Below, piece by piece: positions 1 to 39,408 of a stretch of 64,000 bases of DNA (position 1 is the stretch's first letter; each line of letters opens with the position of its first letter). Source of the stretch: Chaenocephalus aceratus (taxonomy: Eukaryota > Chordata > Actinopteri > Perciformes > Channichthyidae); assembly GCA_023974075.1 (NCBI GenBank), contig JAMFTG010000572.1, positions 43,501 through 107,500 of the forward strand, written 5' to 3'. The notes under the pieces are model-generated. The model had not been told where the DNA came from. It searched no databases and saw nothing but the letters and a program-made list of their open reading frames with translations. Position numbers and translations under genes: made by a program.

Positions 1-573
1 GTAGCAGTAGATGTCACATTGAAGGTCATTTAGATTAGGCTGTGTCTAAAGCACTGAGCAAAGAGGCAGAGCGAAACTACAAGTGTTTCCATCTCAAAGT
101 AGCCTACTGTTTATAAATCAATCACACTTTAGTTATAGAGCCATGTTCAGACACAGTGTATTCACAAAGGACCAACACGCTCCAAACCCACTCAATACAT
201 GCAGGACTGAATACGAAAAGCCTGCATTAGCGATAGAAATCCTCCAGATGGCGACAAAGAGCAGCAGATCCTGCGTGTTTCCCTCTATTGAACTGTGTGC
301 TCTCTGGCAGGTCCCCACACTGGTCCCGACACCAGAGAACATCCAGCAGCTTCCTGTTAATGGGTAACGAGTTTAAACAAAGACTAAAGTTGAATTCATG
401 ATTTCCTAAAGTCTTTCATCTGAGTTTGACATTCACTGGATTACTGCGTCCTCGCTGTTAGTCTTTATACTGGGTCCAATTTGACACAACAGGCAATAAA
501 AAAATAAAAGTATTAATTAATAATATTCTCATTCTAAGTGTGTGTGCGTGTGCGTGTGCGTGTGTGTGTGGCC
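1..573. other. unassigned sequence, expected HOGA1 intron 1
   Basis: No exon, repeat or RNA gene is recognised here on either strand. Because HOGA1 exon 1 lies to the right on the minus strand, this stretch should be part of its first intron, unless later exons lie further left. Small open frames near 83-367 on both strands resemble no family I know. The end (538-570) is a short GT-rich run. Confidence 0.4.
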
Positions 574-796
574 TAGCATTACTATACTTGTGGGGACCTA
601 AAACTGTTTACATAGTCACGTGTGGGGGACTGGCTTCCCTTATGGGGACAAAATGGAGGTCTCCATGAGGGAAATCATTAATTTTAGGGTGAAGACTTGG
701 TTAGGATTAAGCATGTGTTGGTTATGGTTAAGGTTAGGATAAGTCTCCTGGAAATGCATGTAAGTCAATGTAATGTCCCCTGAAGTGATGTATACA
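574..796. repeat. teleost interspersed repeat (GTGGGGACC type)
   Basis: The piece starts with cttgtggggacc and closes with aatgtcccctgaagtgatg, giving a loose inverted symmetry (ggggac / gtcccc). The interior has the ggttaaggttagg string and the aatgcatgtaagtcaatg string. I recognise this combination as a very common short repeat in fish introns; the family name is not certain. Confidence 0.55.
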
Positions 797-798
797 TG

Positions 799-2020
799 GG
801 CCCTTTCTCATTTCATCAAATCCCCCTCCTCGACTCCTCGGTCCTCCGGTAGTGACCCGGAAATGAATTTTAGCGCGCCATGTTGAAGGACGTCTCATTT
901 CTCTAAATGCACTTCGAGGACCGAGGATCGAGCGTCGAGGAGGCTCTCTGGAGGAGCTCTAACCGAGGATACACTGATGGGTCCTCCACGGCCCTCCACG
1001 GCTGCTTCGCGGATGCATTTCCGGCAACAGAGATGTTTCAAAGAGTCGTGACGCACGGCCGGACTTATCTCAGCCAATGACAGCTCTGCATGCATCCCCT
1101 GGATATTATTTTATTAACTGCTTTCATCGCGACGCGATGTTTACAGAGAGAACAGCTGTGAGGTCGTGCAGAAAGCAGAGCAGTGTGTATAATATATATC
1201 ACTCAGTAGAACAGGCCTACTCTCTTTATTTGCTGTAGTTTAGTAGATATCTACAAACAAAGAGTCCATATTTTTCTAAAACCATTTAGTGCTTCACAAT
1301 AAAATACACAACGGCTGTAGCCTGATTATGCTTTAGGAGCTGTAGGTGTGTGTGGTACAGTGTGTAGGTGTGTGTGGTACAGTGTGTAGGTGTGTGTGGT
1401 ACAGTGTGTAGGTGTGTGTGGTACAGTGTGTAGGTGTGTGTGTGGTACAGTGCGTCGATGCAGCAGACAGACAGGTCTCAGTTGGTTTGGTGTCCTCTGC
1501 TTACTTTTAATACTTGTAAATAAAACTTTTGGCCCGTAATTTATTTTCCACATTGTAGCGACCAGAGGGGGGGGGGGGGGGGGGGGGGGGGTATATCCAG
1601 TCTCTGATAGTGTTACGTTATGAGTGCTCTGTTTGATTCTGAAATTGTATATATTTATATAAATATATACAATTATATGTGTGTGTGTGTGGTGTCCGCA
1701 TCTGTAGCCTGTTATTGTCTCATGACACCGCACTGTGAATGAATCAAAGTAAATATATAAGTCATCATGAACACATCTGTCCGTCAGACAGAGGCTGCTG
1801 AGCCTCCTGTCATCATTAATGGACGTCTCTTTAAAATGACCGCTCAGAGGAGAGGAGTTCTCATTTCTCTACCCGCCTGCTGCTTCCCCTCCTCTCTCCC
1901 CGGCTCCCCTCCTCTCTCCTCGGCTCCTCCGCTCGCATCTCCTGTGGGCGGGACTAAGTATCGAGGATAGAAGTCGAGGACGGGAGTCGAGGAGGGGAGT
2001 TAGAGAAATGAGAAAGGGCC
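799..2020. mobile_element. 1.2 kb DNA transposon-like element with terminal inverted repeats
   Basis: Left end ggccctttctcattt and right end aaatgagaaagggcc are exact inverted repeats of 15 bp. Imperfect pairing continues for about 30 bp further (ctcctcgactcc on the left, the complement on the right). Both ends are flanked by ATG (796-798 and 2021-2023), a possible 3-bp target duplication. The interior holds further gaggaccgagg and gtcgaggagg sub-repeats, a 22-bp GT-rich tandem repeat (1340-1450) and a poly-G run (about 1566-1590). No transposase frame is visible, so it would be non-autonomous. A 3-bp duplication fits PIF/Harbinger or CMC superfamilies; that is inference. Confidence 0.7.
1336..1452 (+). 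repeat. GT-rich 22-mer tandem repeat
   Basis: About five copies of a unit reading gtgtgtaggtgtgtgtggtaca, near-identical, inside the inverted-repeat element at 799-2020. Threonine/histidine/cysteine-rich frames across it are repeat artefacts. Confidence 0.85.
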
Positions 2021-2023
2021 ATG

Positions 2024-2031
2024 GTGTGTGT

Positions 2032-2127
<96 letters not shown>
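2024..2127 (+). repeat. (GT)n microsatellite
   Basis: About 50 GT dinucleotides starting just after the 3-bp flank of the element at 799-2020, with one interruption at 2031-2033. Confidence 0.95.
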
Positions 2128-2129
<2 letters not shown>

Positions 2130-2606
2130 TTTACTTTAACACAGCCTTGAATGATTGAAAATAGGAATGCAACAATATGTTTTAGAATGACTTGCATAAA
2201 AAGCCCTGTGTTTATGGACCATCCGGGTCTTTCTTAACGACCCACGAACGCCTAGAAACCAAACCTGACTTTTCTGTTATTCTGCTCTCTGATACTTGGG
2301 CACAAAGGTGTCATTATGTGTTCATTATTGGTGGGGACATAGAGGTCAGAAGAGTTTTAAACAGTGTTAACATATACAATTGTAGGCAATGCGAGGAGAC
2401 ATTTTCAAAGATCAGGTAAACAACAAGAAACTATCAAGAAATATTCAAAATGATTGCATAATGACTGAATAATACACCTTGTAAAGTTTCTTTTTTGATT
2501 GGTTAGTTAACATGTCTTGGTGCACGCTATTTGAAAACACTTTAAACAAAGTAATGAAGCAAAAGGACAAAAGTGTTGGGGAGTGGGGACATGTCCCGGG
2601 TCTGAC
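2128..2606 (-). other. HOGA1 intron 1, proximal part
   Basis: The sequence immediately downstream (minus strand) of the HOGA1 exon 1 donor. No further HOGA1 exon is seen between here and position 1. AT-rich, with no recognised repeat. Confidence 0.5.
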
Positions 2607-2835
2607 CTCTGAACGGGATCTGGGCATACTTCTGCAGGTTCCCCTCCAGCCTCGGGTAGTCCACCTCCTCCTCTGCGGTGAAAGGAGTCGCAATGGGCGG
2701 ATAGATCCCGCTCAGGTCCAGCCTGGTCCCGGCTGCCTGGCTCTGGGTTCTGGTTCCGGTTCTGGTCCCGGTCCACGCGGACAGCTGAGCTCTGCACAGC
2801 GGGCTCAGCCCTCTCAGCACCCGGACACACTGCAT
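2607..2835 (-). CDS. HOGA1: 4-hydroxy-2-oxoglutarate aldolase, mitochondrial, coding exon 1 (partial)
   Basis: HOGA1 cleaves 4-hydroxy-2-oxoglutarate to glyoxylate and pyruvate in the mitochondrial matrix, in hydroxyproline breakdown; it belongs to the DapA/NAL class I aldolase family. The exon encodes 76 residues plus one base. An N-terminal stretch rich in Arg and Leu with no acidic residue (about residues 1-35, starting [15 protein letters not shown]) looks like a mitochondrial presequence. The family opening follows: [13 protein letters not shown] and then a [18 protein letters not shown] segment. The exon ends AGA-G before gtcaga, so the next exon would supply the Gly-Phe that follows in the family. 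The start is the only in-frame Met ahead of the presequence. The remaining exons, including the catalytic lysine, lie beyond the left edge. The gene points away from CNNM1 (head to head, 6.6 kb apart). Confidence 0.88.
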
Positions 2836-3200
2836 GTTGAGGCAGACACTGACCTGAGAGCAGCTGGGACTGTGAGCAGCTGCTGCAGCGAGCGGAGTTA
2901 ATCTCTAACCTGCCTCTGTAAATACTGACCAGAATTTGGGATTCGGAGCAACTTTTTGGAACTGACTCGACTGGACTTTAACCGGGCACGAGCAGATTTA
3001 ATCGGACACGTGTATTGCGTAAAAGCTGCAGAGTTAAAGGCACTATATACTGTTGATTTCACACGGTTAGCTGCAGGGCTGCTGTCACCTTTTTAAAACA
3101 TGTTGTCATGAGGTTGAAACAGCACAATGCTAGTAATGTAAAGTATATCCTGCAACAGGTTGAAGCCCCGCCCACATCAAACAAAAGCTTGTCCCAGGAC
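2836..3200 (-). promoter_or_regulatory. HOGA1 5' flank / probable promoter region
   Basis: Upstream of the HOGA1 start codon the sequence is locally GC-rich up to about 2990 and then becomes AT-rich. No TATA box is clear. The transcription start cannot be placed from sequence alone. Confidence 0.35.
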
Positions 3201-3204
3201 ACAC

Positions 3205-3335
3205 AACCACTGGTGGGAGAAGTACTCAGATATTTAAGAACAGGTACAAATACTGCAGTGTGAAAATACTCTGGCACAAGTAACATAACTGCATTACTAC
3301 TGCATTGTATTACAAAATATACTTAAAGGTAAATT
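3205..3335. repeat. teleost interspersed repeat (agtactcagat type)
   Basis: The run actggtgggagaagtactca, then gtacaaatactgcagtgtg, then aaatactctggcacaagtaa matches a very frequent fish repeat that I recognise by these three strings. Its class is uncertain. Confidence 0.5.
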
Positions 3336-3619
3336 GGCATGTTATTATCTGCTGTTTCTTCTTCGTGAGTCTCCTCCTCAGCCTCTCATAGCCTTTACAC
3401 TGGGGCCACCATGTGGACATTAATGTAACTGCAGTCACATGTATTGAATAAATCACTGATCCATCCACACTTCCTAAAGTGTTTAAGACTTTGCTTTACT
3501 CGGTATGAGAGCACATTTTACTGTTAACATGTATGTGACTATGTTCATAGTTTCAATAGCTGTCATGTCATGTGACGCAGTGACAAGGACATCTATGCAG
3601 CATTGTGTTTGCACCCTGG
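3336..3619. other. unassigned intergenic sequence
   Basis: Nothing recognisable on either strand between the interspersed repeat and the LINE fragment. Confidence 0.4.
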
Positions 3620-4215
3620 ACAAGTAATAATAATAGATTTAATTTGTTAGCGCTTTTACAGGTGCTCAAAGACGCTTTACATATATAGTGAAGAGAAAAT
3701 AAAAGGAACAACAAATAAATATATAGTTAAAGTTAAAGTCAAATAATACAGTTTTTTGAAGGTGGTGAGGTCGGTGCAGTCTCTGATGGGTTGTGGGAGT
3801 GAGTTCCAGAGGGAGGGGGCAGCGACGGAGAAGACTCTGTCCCCCCAGGTCCGGTGATGGATGCGGGTGGGGATGGATAGGAAGTTGGCTTCTGATGAGC
3901 GGAGGCAGGGGGGGGGGGGGGTGGTGGTGCAGCCGGTCTGTGAGGTAGGGGAAGGGGTGTGGTGGTGCAGCCGGTCTGTGAGGTAGGGGGAAGGGGTGTG
4001 GTGCAGCAGGTCTGTGAGGTAGGGGGAAGGGGCGTGGGGGTGCAGCAGGTCTGTGAGGTAGGGGAAGGGGTGTGGTGGTGCAGCAGGTCTGTGAGGTAGG
4101 GGGAGGGGTGTGGTGGTGGTGCAGCCGGTCTGTGAGGTAGGGGGAAGGGGCTGATTGTTAAGGGCTTTGTAAATAATCAGGAGGACTTTGAAGTCGATGA
4201 GTCGGAGTAGGAAGT
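3620..4215 (-). mobile_element. LINE fragment (L2/Rex1-like ORF2 C-terminus plus 3' tail), minus strand
   Basis: Reading right to left, the frame gives a block ending in RLIDFKVLLIIYKALN, then a tandem stretch, then SSEANFLSIPTRIHHRTWGD, FSVAAPSLWNSLPQPIR and a terminal FKK. This is the conserved C-terminal tail after reverse transcriptase in CR1/L2-group non-LTR elements. The tail continues into a cgtctttgagcacctgtaaa..gcgctaacaa string and a TAT/TAA-rich end (3620-3640), like the 3' end of these LINEs. The middle has been replaced by an expanded minisatellite (3905-4150). The reverse transcriptase domain itself is absent. Confidence 0.75.
3905..4150. repeat. minisatellite inside the LINE fragment
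   Basis: About five to six copies of a GGT-rich unit of roughly 50 bp containing gcagcaggtctgtgaggtag followed by ggggaaggggtgtgg, with length differences in the G runs. It lies inside the LINE coding tail at 3620-4215, so the array arose within the element. Confidence 0.75.
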
Positions 4216-4439
4216 AGGAAGTAGGAAGTAGGAAGTAGGACACACCTTTTTTACAGTGGATTTTCGAGCACCTTCTAATTATTTGTATTAGTATTATAGT
4301 GATACCTCTGCTATTTTTTTCTTTGTGTTAAAGTCTCATATTAAGGAAGCGCTGTGTATCAACACGGGGCACGCAGGAAACAGCTGTTTCTATACGATGT
4401 TTGTGCTTTTTTTATTTTGAAATGAATGTTGTTCTACCG
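4216..4439. other. unassigned intergenic sequence
   Basis: It begins with four copies of aggaagt (4207-4240) and is otherwise without recognisable features. Confidence 0.35.
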
Positions 4440-4575
4440 TTTGTTATTGAAAAGCATGTTGTATTCATCCGGTGTAGAAATATATTATTCTGTACACACT
4501 GTGAAGACCACTGAGACAAATGTAACATGGATATCGGGCTATATAAATAAACATTGATTGATTGATTGATTGAAA
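4440..4575 (+). mobile_element. LINE 3' tail with (GATT)n end
   Basis: The string gggctatataaataaaca runs directly into attgattgattgattgattg. A short LINE 3' end followed by a GATT microsatellite is typical of L2-type retrotransposition products. No coding part remains. Confidence 0.5.
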
Positions 4576-4794
4576 TACAATGCTGCGTCACTGCGTCACA
4601 TGACATGGAAGCTGAGAACAAACAATAATCAGAATATTGAATAAAACACAAAGTTTAAAATAAAAGGTGAACGGTGTTAATTGTTGTTTTACATGCTTGC
4701 ATTAGAGTCATTGGGTGACATGACACGTGAGCTTCATCGAGAAACTGTCATTACAATATTAATTAAAAAGTGAAGATGGACTAAAATCCAATCG

Positions 4795-5054
4795 ATACAA
4801 GTGTGTCCTAATTATGCAATAACATATTCTCTGAGTTCTCTGAGGTTCATAACCAGCTGGAAACCCCTCACACACCACTGCACGCTGTACTCTCTGGACA
4901 TCACTATCGATGCGCAGATCACTGCACTGGTACAAACTCATCTATACCGCTGTGCTTGGACTGCTGCCCCTCTACCTCTCCACTGACATCTCACACACAG
5001 GACAGCTAGACTACGACCTCATCATGGCATCACTCTGTCCGTCCCCTCAGTACG
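4795..5054 (+). mobile_element. LINE (L2-like) ORF2 C-terminal remnant, left half
   Basis: A plus-strand frame reads RFITSWKPLTHHCTLYS near 4846-4900, comparable with LRCVTNCKALTLHCTLYA of the better LINE copy at 46.4 kb, and continues to a segment ending in SLCPSPQ. The reading resumes at 7044-7250 after the solo LTR at 5055-7043. Joining the halves across the 5-bp duplication gives the expected LINE motif order. Non-functional. Confidence 0.7.
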
Positions 5055-7043
5055 TGTTACGGTAGAGCGAAGGAAGCAGGTAGGACCCAAATGCAGATTA
5101 AAGTAAAAATAATTCCGTTATTTCAAGGCAATATATATATACAGGCAGAACAGACCACTCACCGAGGACAAGCCAAATCACAAGACAACCCGACAAAGAG
5201 AGACAGGAAACCCAGAACTTAAATACACCCAGGACTAATCACACAAACAACGAGACAGGTGAGGAGGGAGGAGGAAACACATAGGTACCAGGTGAGGGAG
5301 GGAGGAGGAAACACTAGGTACCAGGTGATGAGGGAGGAGGAACACATAGGTACCAGGTGAGGAAGGAGGAGAAAACACATAGGTACCAGGTGAGGAGGGA
5401 GGAGGAAACACATAGGTACCAGGTGAGGAGGGAGGAGAAAACACATAGGTACCAGGTGAGGAGGGAGGAGAAAACACATAGGTACCAGTAGGAAGGTAGT
5501 GAGGAGGGAGGAGAAACACATAGGTACCAGGTGAGGAGGGAGGAGAAAACACATAGGTACCAGGTGAGGAGGGAGGAGAAACACATAGGTACCAGGTGAG
5601 GAGGGAGGAGGAACCATAGGTACCAGGTGAGGAGGGAGGAGGAAACACATAGGTACCAGGTGAGGAAGGGGAGAAACACATAGGTACCAGGTGAGGAGGG
5701 AGGAGAAACACATAGGTACCAGGTGAGGAGGGAGGAGAAACACATAGGTACCAGGTGAGGAGGGAGGAGAAAACACATAGGTACCAGGTGAGGAGGAGAG
5801 GGGAAACACATAGGTACCAGGTGAGAGGGAGGAGGGAGGAGGAAACACATAGGTACCAGGTGAGGAGGGAGGAGGAAACACATGGGTACCAGGTGAGGAG
5901 AGGAGGAGGAAACACATAGGTACCAGGTGAGGAGGGAGGAGGAAACACATAGGTACCAGGTGAGGAGGAGGAGGAACACATAGGTACCAGGTGAGGGGGA
6001 GGAGGAAACACATAGGTACCAGGTGAGGGAGGAGGAAAAACACATAGGTACCGGTGAGGAGGAGGAGGGGAAACACATAGGTACCAGGTGAGGAGGGAGG
6101 AGGAAACACATAGGTACCAGGTGAGGAGGAGGAGAAAACACATAGGTACCAGGTGAGGAGGGAGGAGAAAACACATAGGTACCAGGTGAGGAGGGAGGAG
6201 GAAAACACATACGGTACCAGGTGAGGAGGGGGAGAAAACATAGGTACCAGGTGAGGAGGGAGGAGGAAACACATAGGTACCAGGTGAGGAGGAGGAGGAA
6301 ACACATAGGTACCAGGTGAGGAGGAGGAGGAAACACATAGGTACCAGGTGAGGAGGGAGGAGAAAACACATAGGTACCAGGTGAGGAGGAGGAGGGAAAA
6401 ACACATAGGTACCAGGTGAGGAGGGAGGAGAAACACATAGGTACCAGGTGAGGAGGGAGGAGAAAACACATGGGTACCAGGTGAGGAGGGAGGAGGAAAC
6501 ACATAGGTACCAGGTGAGGAGGGAGGAAAAACACATAGGTACCAGGTGAGGAGGGAGGAGGAAACACATAGGTACCAGGTGAGGAGGGAGAGAAAACACA
6601 TAGGTACAGGTGAGGAGGGAGGAGGAAACACATAGGTACCAGTGAGGGAGGGAGGAGGAAACACATAGGTACCAGGTGAGGAGGGAGGAGGAAAACACAT
6701 AGGTACCAGGTGACATAGGTAGGTTACCGAGTGAGGAGGGAGGAGAAAACACATAGGAGTACCAGGGTGAGGTAGGGAGGAGAAAACACATAGGTACCAG
6801 GTGAGGAGGGAGGAGGAACCACAATATAGGTACCAGGTGAGGAGGAGGGAGACAACTAATAGTTACCAGGTGATGAGGGCGGACGGACAACACCTAGGTA
6901 CCAGGGTGAACACAATTGGGTAATCAGAGAGGGAAACCGACAGAAAGCAAACAGGCAGGAAACGGGGGTGAACACGTTACAAAATAAAATAGGAAACCCA
7001 AGACAGAAAAGGACACGAAAATACAACAAGACAAATCCAAACA
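5055..7043 (+). mobile_element. solo LTR (Ty3/Gypsy-like) with an expanded internal minisatellite
   Basis: The element begins TGTTACGG and ends CCAAACA, the TG...CA termini of a long terminal repeat. It is flanked by an exact 5-bp duplication gtacg (5050-5054 and 7044-7048). It has no internal coding region, so it looks like a recombination-derived solo LTR. Removing it rejoins a LINE reading frame, confirming the borders. Between about 5250 and 6910 the LTR is occupied by some 50 copies of a 33-bp unit. A related fragment without the array lies at 27085-27232. Assignment to Ty3/Gypsy is inference from my recognition of the ggaagcaggtaggacccaaa start. Confidence 0.78.
5245..6915. repeat. 33-mer minisatellite, about 50 copies
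   Basis: The unit is aggtaccaggtgaggaggga followed by ggaggaaacacat. Copies differ mainly by one-base changes in the G and A runs, and occasionally by short deletions. The very long proline/serine/cysteine-rich minus-strand frames across it (up to 552 codons) exist because 33 is a multiple of three; they are not genes. Confidence 0.95.
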
Positions 7044-7255
7044 GTACGCGGTGCTTGGGAACAAAGCCATATCATACTCTGCCCCCTCGACCTGGAACCC
7101 ACTCCAGCAGGAACTTAAGCAGTTTGATACCCATCACGGATTTTAAACTCGTTTTAAAAAAGCTGGATAAATCATCTGGTGGTGTTACACTGAACAGGTG
7201 TCTCTCAATGAGATTCACCGGTATAAATAAAGGCTATATTCTGCATTGATGTTGA
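7044..7255 (+). mobile_element. LINE (L2-like) remnant, right half and 3' tail
   Basis: After the solo LTR the frame continues as YAVLGNKAISYSAPSTWNPL, the conserved post-RT block (G-K-A-F-S-x-x-A-P-x-x-W-N-x-L). The end caatgagattcaccggtata, then aataaagg, resembles the tail of the copy at 46.9 kb. Paired with 4795-5054. Confidence 0.7.
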
Positions 7256-7998
7256 GTCATAGGTCACATGGTCATAGGTCACATGGCACAGCTTGAAACA
7301 GGAAGAAGGTATTTCCAGCTGCTCGTGGGTTCATGGCGTTGGAGTTAAACCACTAGAGAAGCTCCTGTAGCCGACCAAGTTATTACCCATAATGCTCTCT
7401 CTCAGGACACAGCCATCCTACCTGAGGAGTCAGACGATCTGATTGTTTTCTTAAAAGCCTGAAACCAGGTGTGGCGTTTCAGCAGCAGACTGAATGAGAT
7501 GTGCAACAAATACAAAAGTTACAAAAATAAATGTTTAGTGTTTAAAAACAGCGCCTTTGAGTTACTCGTGTTTTTGTTGTTGTGAGTCTTTATTCAGAGA
7601 GAAAGTCAAACACATTGGTAAAAGTGTATTTAGGAAACATGCTTTGGACCACACACACTTCTTGATCAAGGACCATAGACAGTATCTGTAAATCGCAAAG
7701 AGAAGACGATGTGAATAACTGGATAAAACACATAGATTGGATTTGAAACGCTTTTGTTACACTGTTTACAAGGCATTGGACGTGAGTTAAATTATAGTGA
7801 AAAGTCATAATAAATACACACAGAAATATATATTTATATATTGCGGGTGTATACACAACATAACATCCTGAATCCTCAGGTTTCCCACATGTGCAGCTTT
7901 AGGCTTGAAGGTCATTAATCAAAGGGTTTTACAATAATCCATAAAGCAAGCCGTTGAAACTATTAATCAGAAAAATGATTGATTGATTGATTGATTGT
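7256..7998. other. unassigned intergenic sequence
   Basis: No gene or repeat family is recognised. A tandem duplicate of catggtcataggtca lies near 7257-7285 and a (GATT)5 run at 7977-7998 abuts the hAT fragment that follows. Confidence 0.4.
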
Positions 7999-8370
7999 TA
8001 GCGTTGTAGGCTACCTAGCGCCACTTGTTTTGATGTACGTTTTTGTTGATAACGTCGCGAGTTTGTATCGTTCAGTGTTGAGGTGGGCACCGTTAGATTC
8101 TGTGTCTCCTTGCGATCATAAACGATGCGTTGGATGTGCAGCTAGGATAAGTAATAAGGGAGCTAGGAGTGATTATCGGTGCAGTAATAGGTTAGCATTT
8201 TTCGCTCGGGTCATTTAGACGCTTCTTATGAGACTTGTGTTTTGTTTTGGTAAAGATGGTTTGTATCGTCAGTTAGCTGAGATTATTCCCGTTAATCTGG
8301 TATGACACATTAATAGGTTCTTAAATATTAAGATCCCCTGAGACACAGTGTCGTGAAAAAATAAATAAAG
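7999..8370 (-). mobile_element. hAT transposon fragment, inverted relative of the 17.1 kb copy
   Basis: Read on the minus strand, this matches the interior of the hAT at 17149-18205 in order: actgtgtctcaggggatctt, then a ccagattaacgg segment, then aataatctcagctaactg, then accaaaacaaaacacaagtc. Neither terminus with its TIR is present, so it is a decayed or truncated copy. Confidence 0.7.
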
Positions 8371-8446
8371 TACCCGCCGAGGGGGACCTTCAGGCTTAAC
8401 AGGTTAACAAATGTTCATTATCCTGCATTCACTTGTTCACCTACAA

Positions 8447-8926
8447 CAGGGGTGTCAAACTCAAGGCCCGGGGGCCAAATCCGGCCCGCGACTTCATTTC
8501 ATGTGGCCCGCAAGAGCTCTGAAAGAATGTAATATGTTTATTATACGGTTACAGACCGATCTACAGATGCATCATGTCCATAAACTACATGTCCCACAAT
8601 GCATCTTACATTAGATTTTTTTTTTTATTAAACTAACTTTTTTTCAGAATCTGGTTTTTCTTTTAAAATGATTTTGTGACATTCTCACTGAAGAGACTTG
8701 CACTTATTTGCCCATGACTTCTTCTTTCAGACGTAGTTATCTATGATGCTTTTACCCTATCCGATAATAATCCAATGCAGAGGCAATAAAGTAATATAAT
8801 ACATTATTTTAAATATATAAAATATTTATATATGTATTTTTATATAGTCTTAAAGTTACAACCGGCCCTTTGAGTGCAACCATAATGCTGATGTGGCCCG
8901 CGATGAAATTGAGTTTGACACCCCTG
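8447..8926. mobile_element. non-autonomous hAT element
   Basis: TIRs are caggggtgtcaaactcaagg on the left and gagtttgacacccctg on the right, the classic CAGGGGTG hAT ends. The flanks acctacaa (8439-8446) and atctacaa (8927-8934) are an 8-bp target duplication with one mismatch. Length 480 bp. No transposase frame. Confidence 0.88.
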
Positions 8927-8939
8927 ATCTACAACATCC

Positions 8940-9236
8940 TCTGCCACATGTAGATTATATATGTATTATATATTATAGAGGATGTTGTGTACATGTACAG
9001 TAGGCTATATAGTTGACTTCATCTGCATCACATTGGTCTTGCAACATAATCTTGCACTTTGTTATTGCACTCTGTTTCTTCCTGCACTATTTTATTGTTT
9101 TTATAAATGTGTTTTATTGGTTTATGTCTTATATTTATGTTGCATTGTTGAAGGAGCCTTGGACTTCAGATGCTCACATATCTACACTGCAGCTATAATG
9201 TGCGTCTGACAGTAAAGCCTTAATTTGCATCTTGAA
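8940..9236 (+). mobile_element. LINE 3'-end fragment (L2-like)
   Basis: Strings such as cttgcactttgttattgcac, then gttgaaggagccttggac and ctgacagtaaagcctt occur in the same order at 51985-52075 and, in part, at 59800-59912. The end resembles the gacaataaagcctt tail of a fish LINE. No coding remains. Confidence 0.6.
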
Positions 9237-9452
9237 TACACTCTGGATTACAGTCATGTCTGATGGCAGTGAGCTCTGTGCTATTTTTGGAAAGTTACGT
9301 CAGGCATGGTGGAGGCAGAACATCCTTCAGAGAGCTGCTCTTCCTCCTCCTCCTCCTCATCCTCCTCCTCTTCCTCCCACATGGACCGGAACCACGCAGC
9401 ACCACGTGACCCGGTCGCTCTGGACTGAATCCTCCTCCCGTCACACCGCATC
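9237..9452 (+). promoter_or_regulatory. CNNM1 5' flank and 5' UTR
   Basis: GC-rich sequence with a pyrimidine-rich (CCT)n block at 9341-9378 just ahead of the CNNM1 start codon. It continues into a CpG-dense exon 1, so a CpG-island promoter is likely. No TATA box is evident. It follows directly on a LINE tail. Confidence 0.45.
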
Positions 9453-38706
<29,254 letters not shown>

Positions 38707-39400
38707 CAGCTGCTGGTGAAAACCTAGCAGAGAGAGTGTGTGTGAGTGTGTGTGTGAACTCCACCGTCTCCTGATGGTTCTTTAAGATGTTTGTAAAGAC
38801 GATGTGGTTGGTAAACTACAGCTATCAGAGTTTTATCTGAAAAAAACACACACCCCCGCTGTAGGAGATGAAGTGGTCCATCAGCAGGAATGTACTGAAC
38901 ACATGGATGGAAGAAACCATTTTAATCAAAACAGACGGGGGTCGCATCTTTGGCAATATGCATCGAACTGAAGCTTCTTCACAGGTTTTTCATGCTTGTA
39001 TATAAAGGAATGACTTTGAATGTAATGTTTGTAGAAAGATAATAGTTTTTATACACTATATACCCTCCTCATGCAATCACCTCTCTAATGAAGCTAAAGG
39101 GAATAATTGTACACAGGAAACGGATGAAAGACACCAAAGATGTTGATGTTTTTGTACATACTGCTTCTCATCACTCAACAAAAGTAAAGTGCATTGTGTT
39201 CATGCTTTTAATTTGCTTTTTTATCTGCTAGAGTGGTGCACTGATTATATATTTGTGTAAGTTGACCCGGAAGACAGCATCTCCCTGGTTCCCTCGACAA
39301 AAAGCCAATGGGATTTGAGAAAATAATCTATGTGTCAAAGTAACATTTATGAGGATAATCTCCAAATATTAACACCACTTTATGATTCTTGAAGTAAAAA
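38707..39400 (+). other. CNNM1 3' UTR, probable
   Basis: Unique-looking sequence after the stop codon. No canonical AATAAA is seen before the 72-mer array, so the polyadenylation site cannot be placed. The part from 39225 (agagtggtgcactgattat, gttgacccggaagacagcat) resembles 28660-28740 and 57505-57565 and belongs to the host repeat of the 72-mer. Confidence 0.45.
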
Positions 39401-39408
39401 GCTAACTT

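Noticed and set aside
83..367. Possible HOGA1 exon 2 or another gene at the left edge
   Set aside because: Neither strand shows the expected HOGA1 sequence after FRG, and the frames resemble no protein I know.
5219..6893. Three overlapping minus-strand frames of 450-552 codons
   Set aside because: They run over the 33-mer minisatellite; the unit length is a multiple of three and all frames repeat the same few words. No start, splice or homology evidence.
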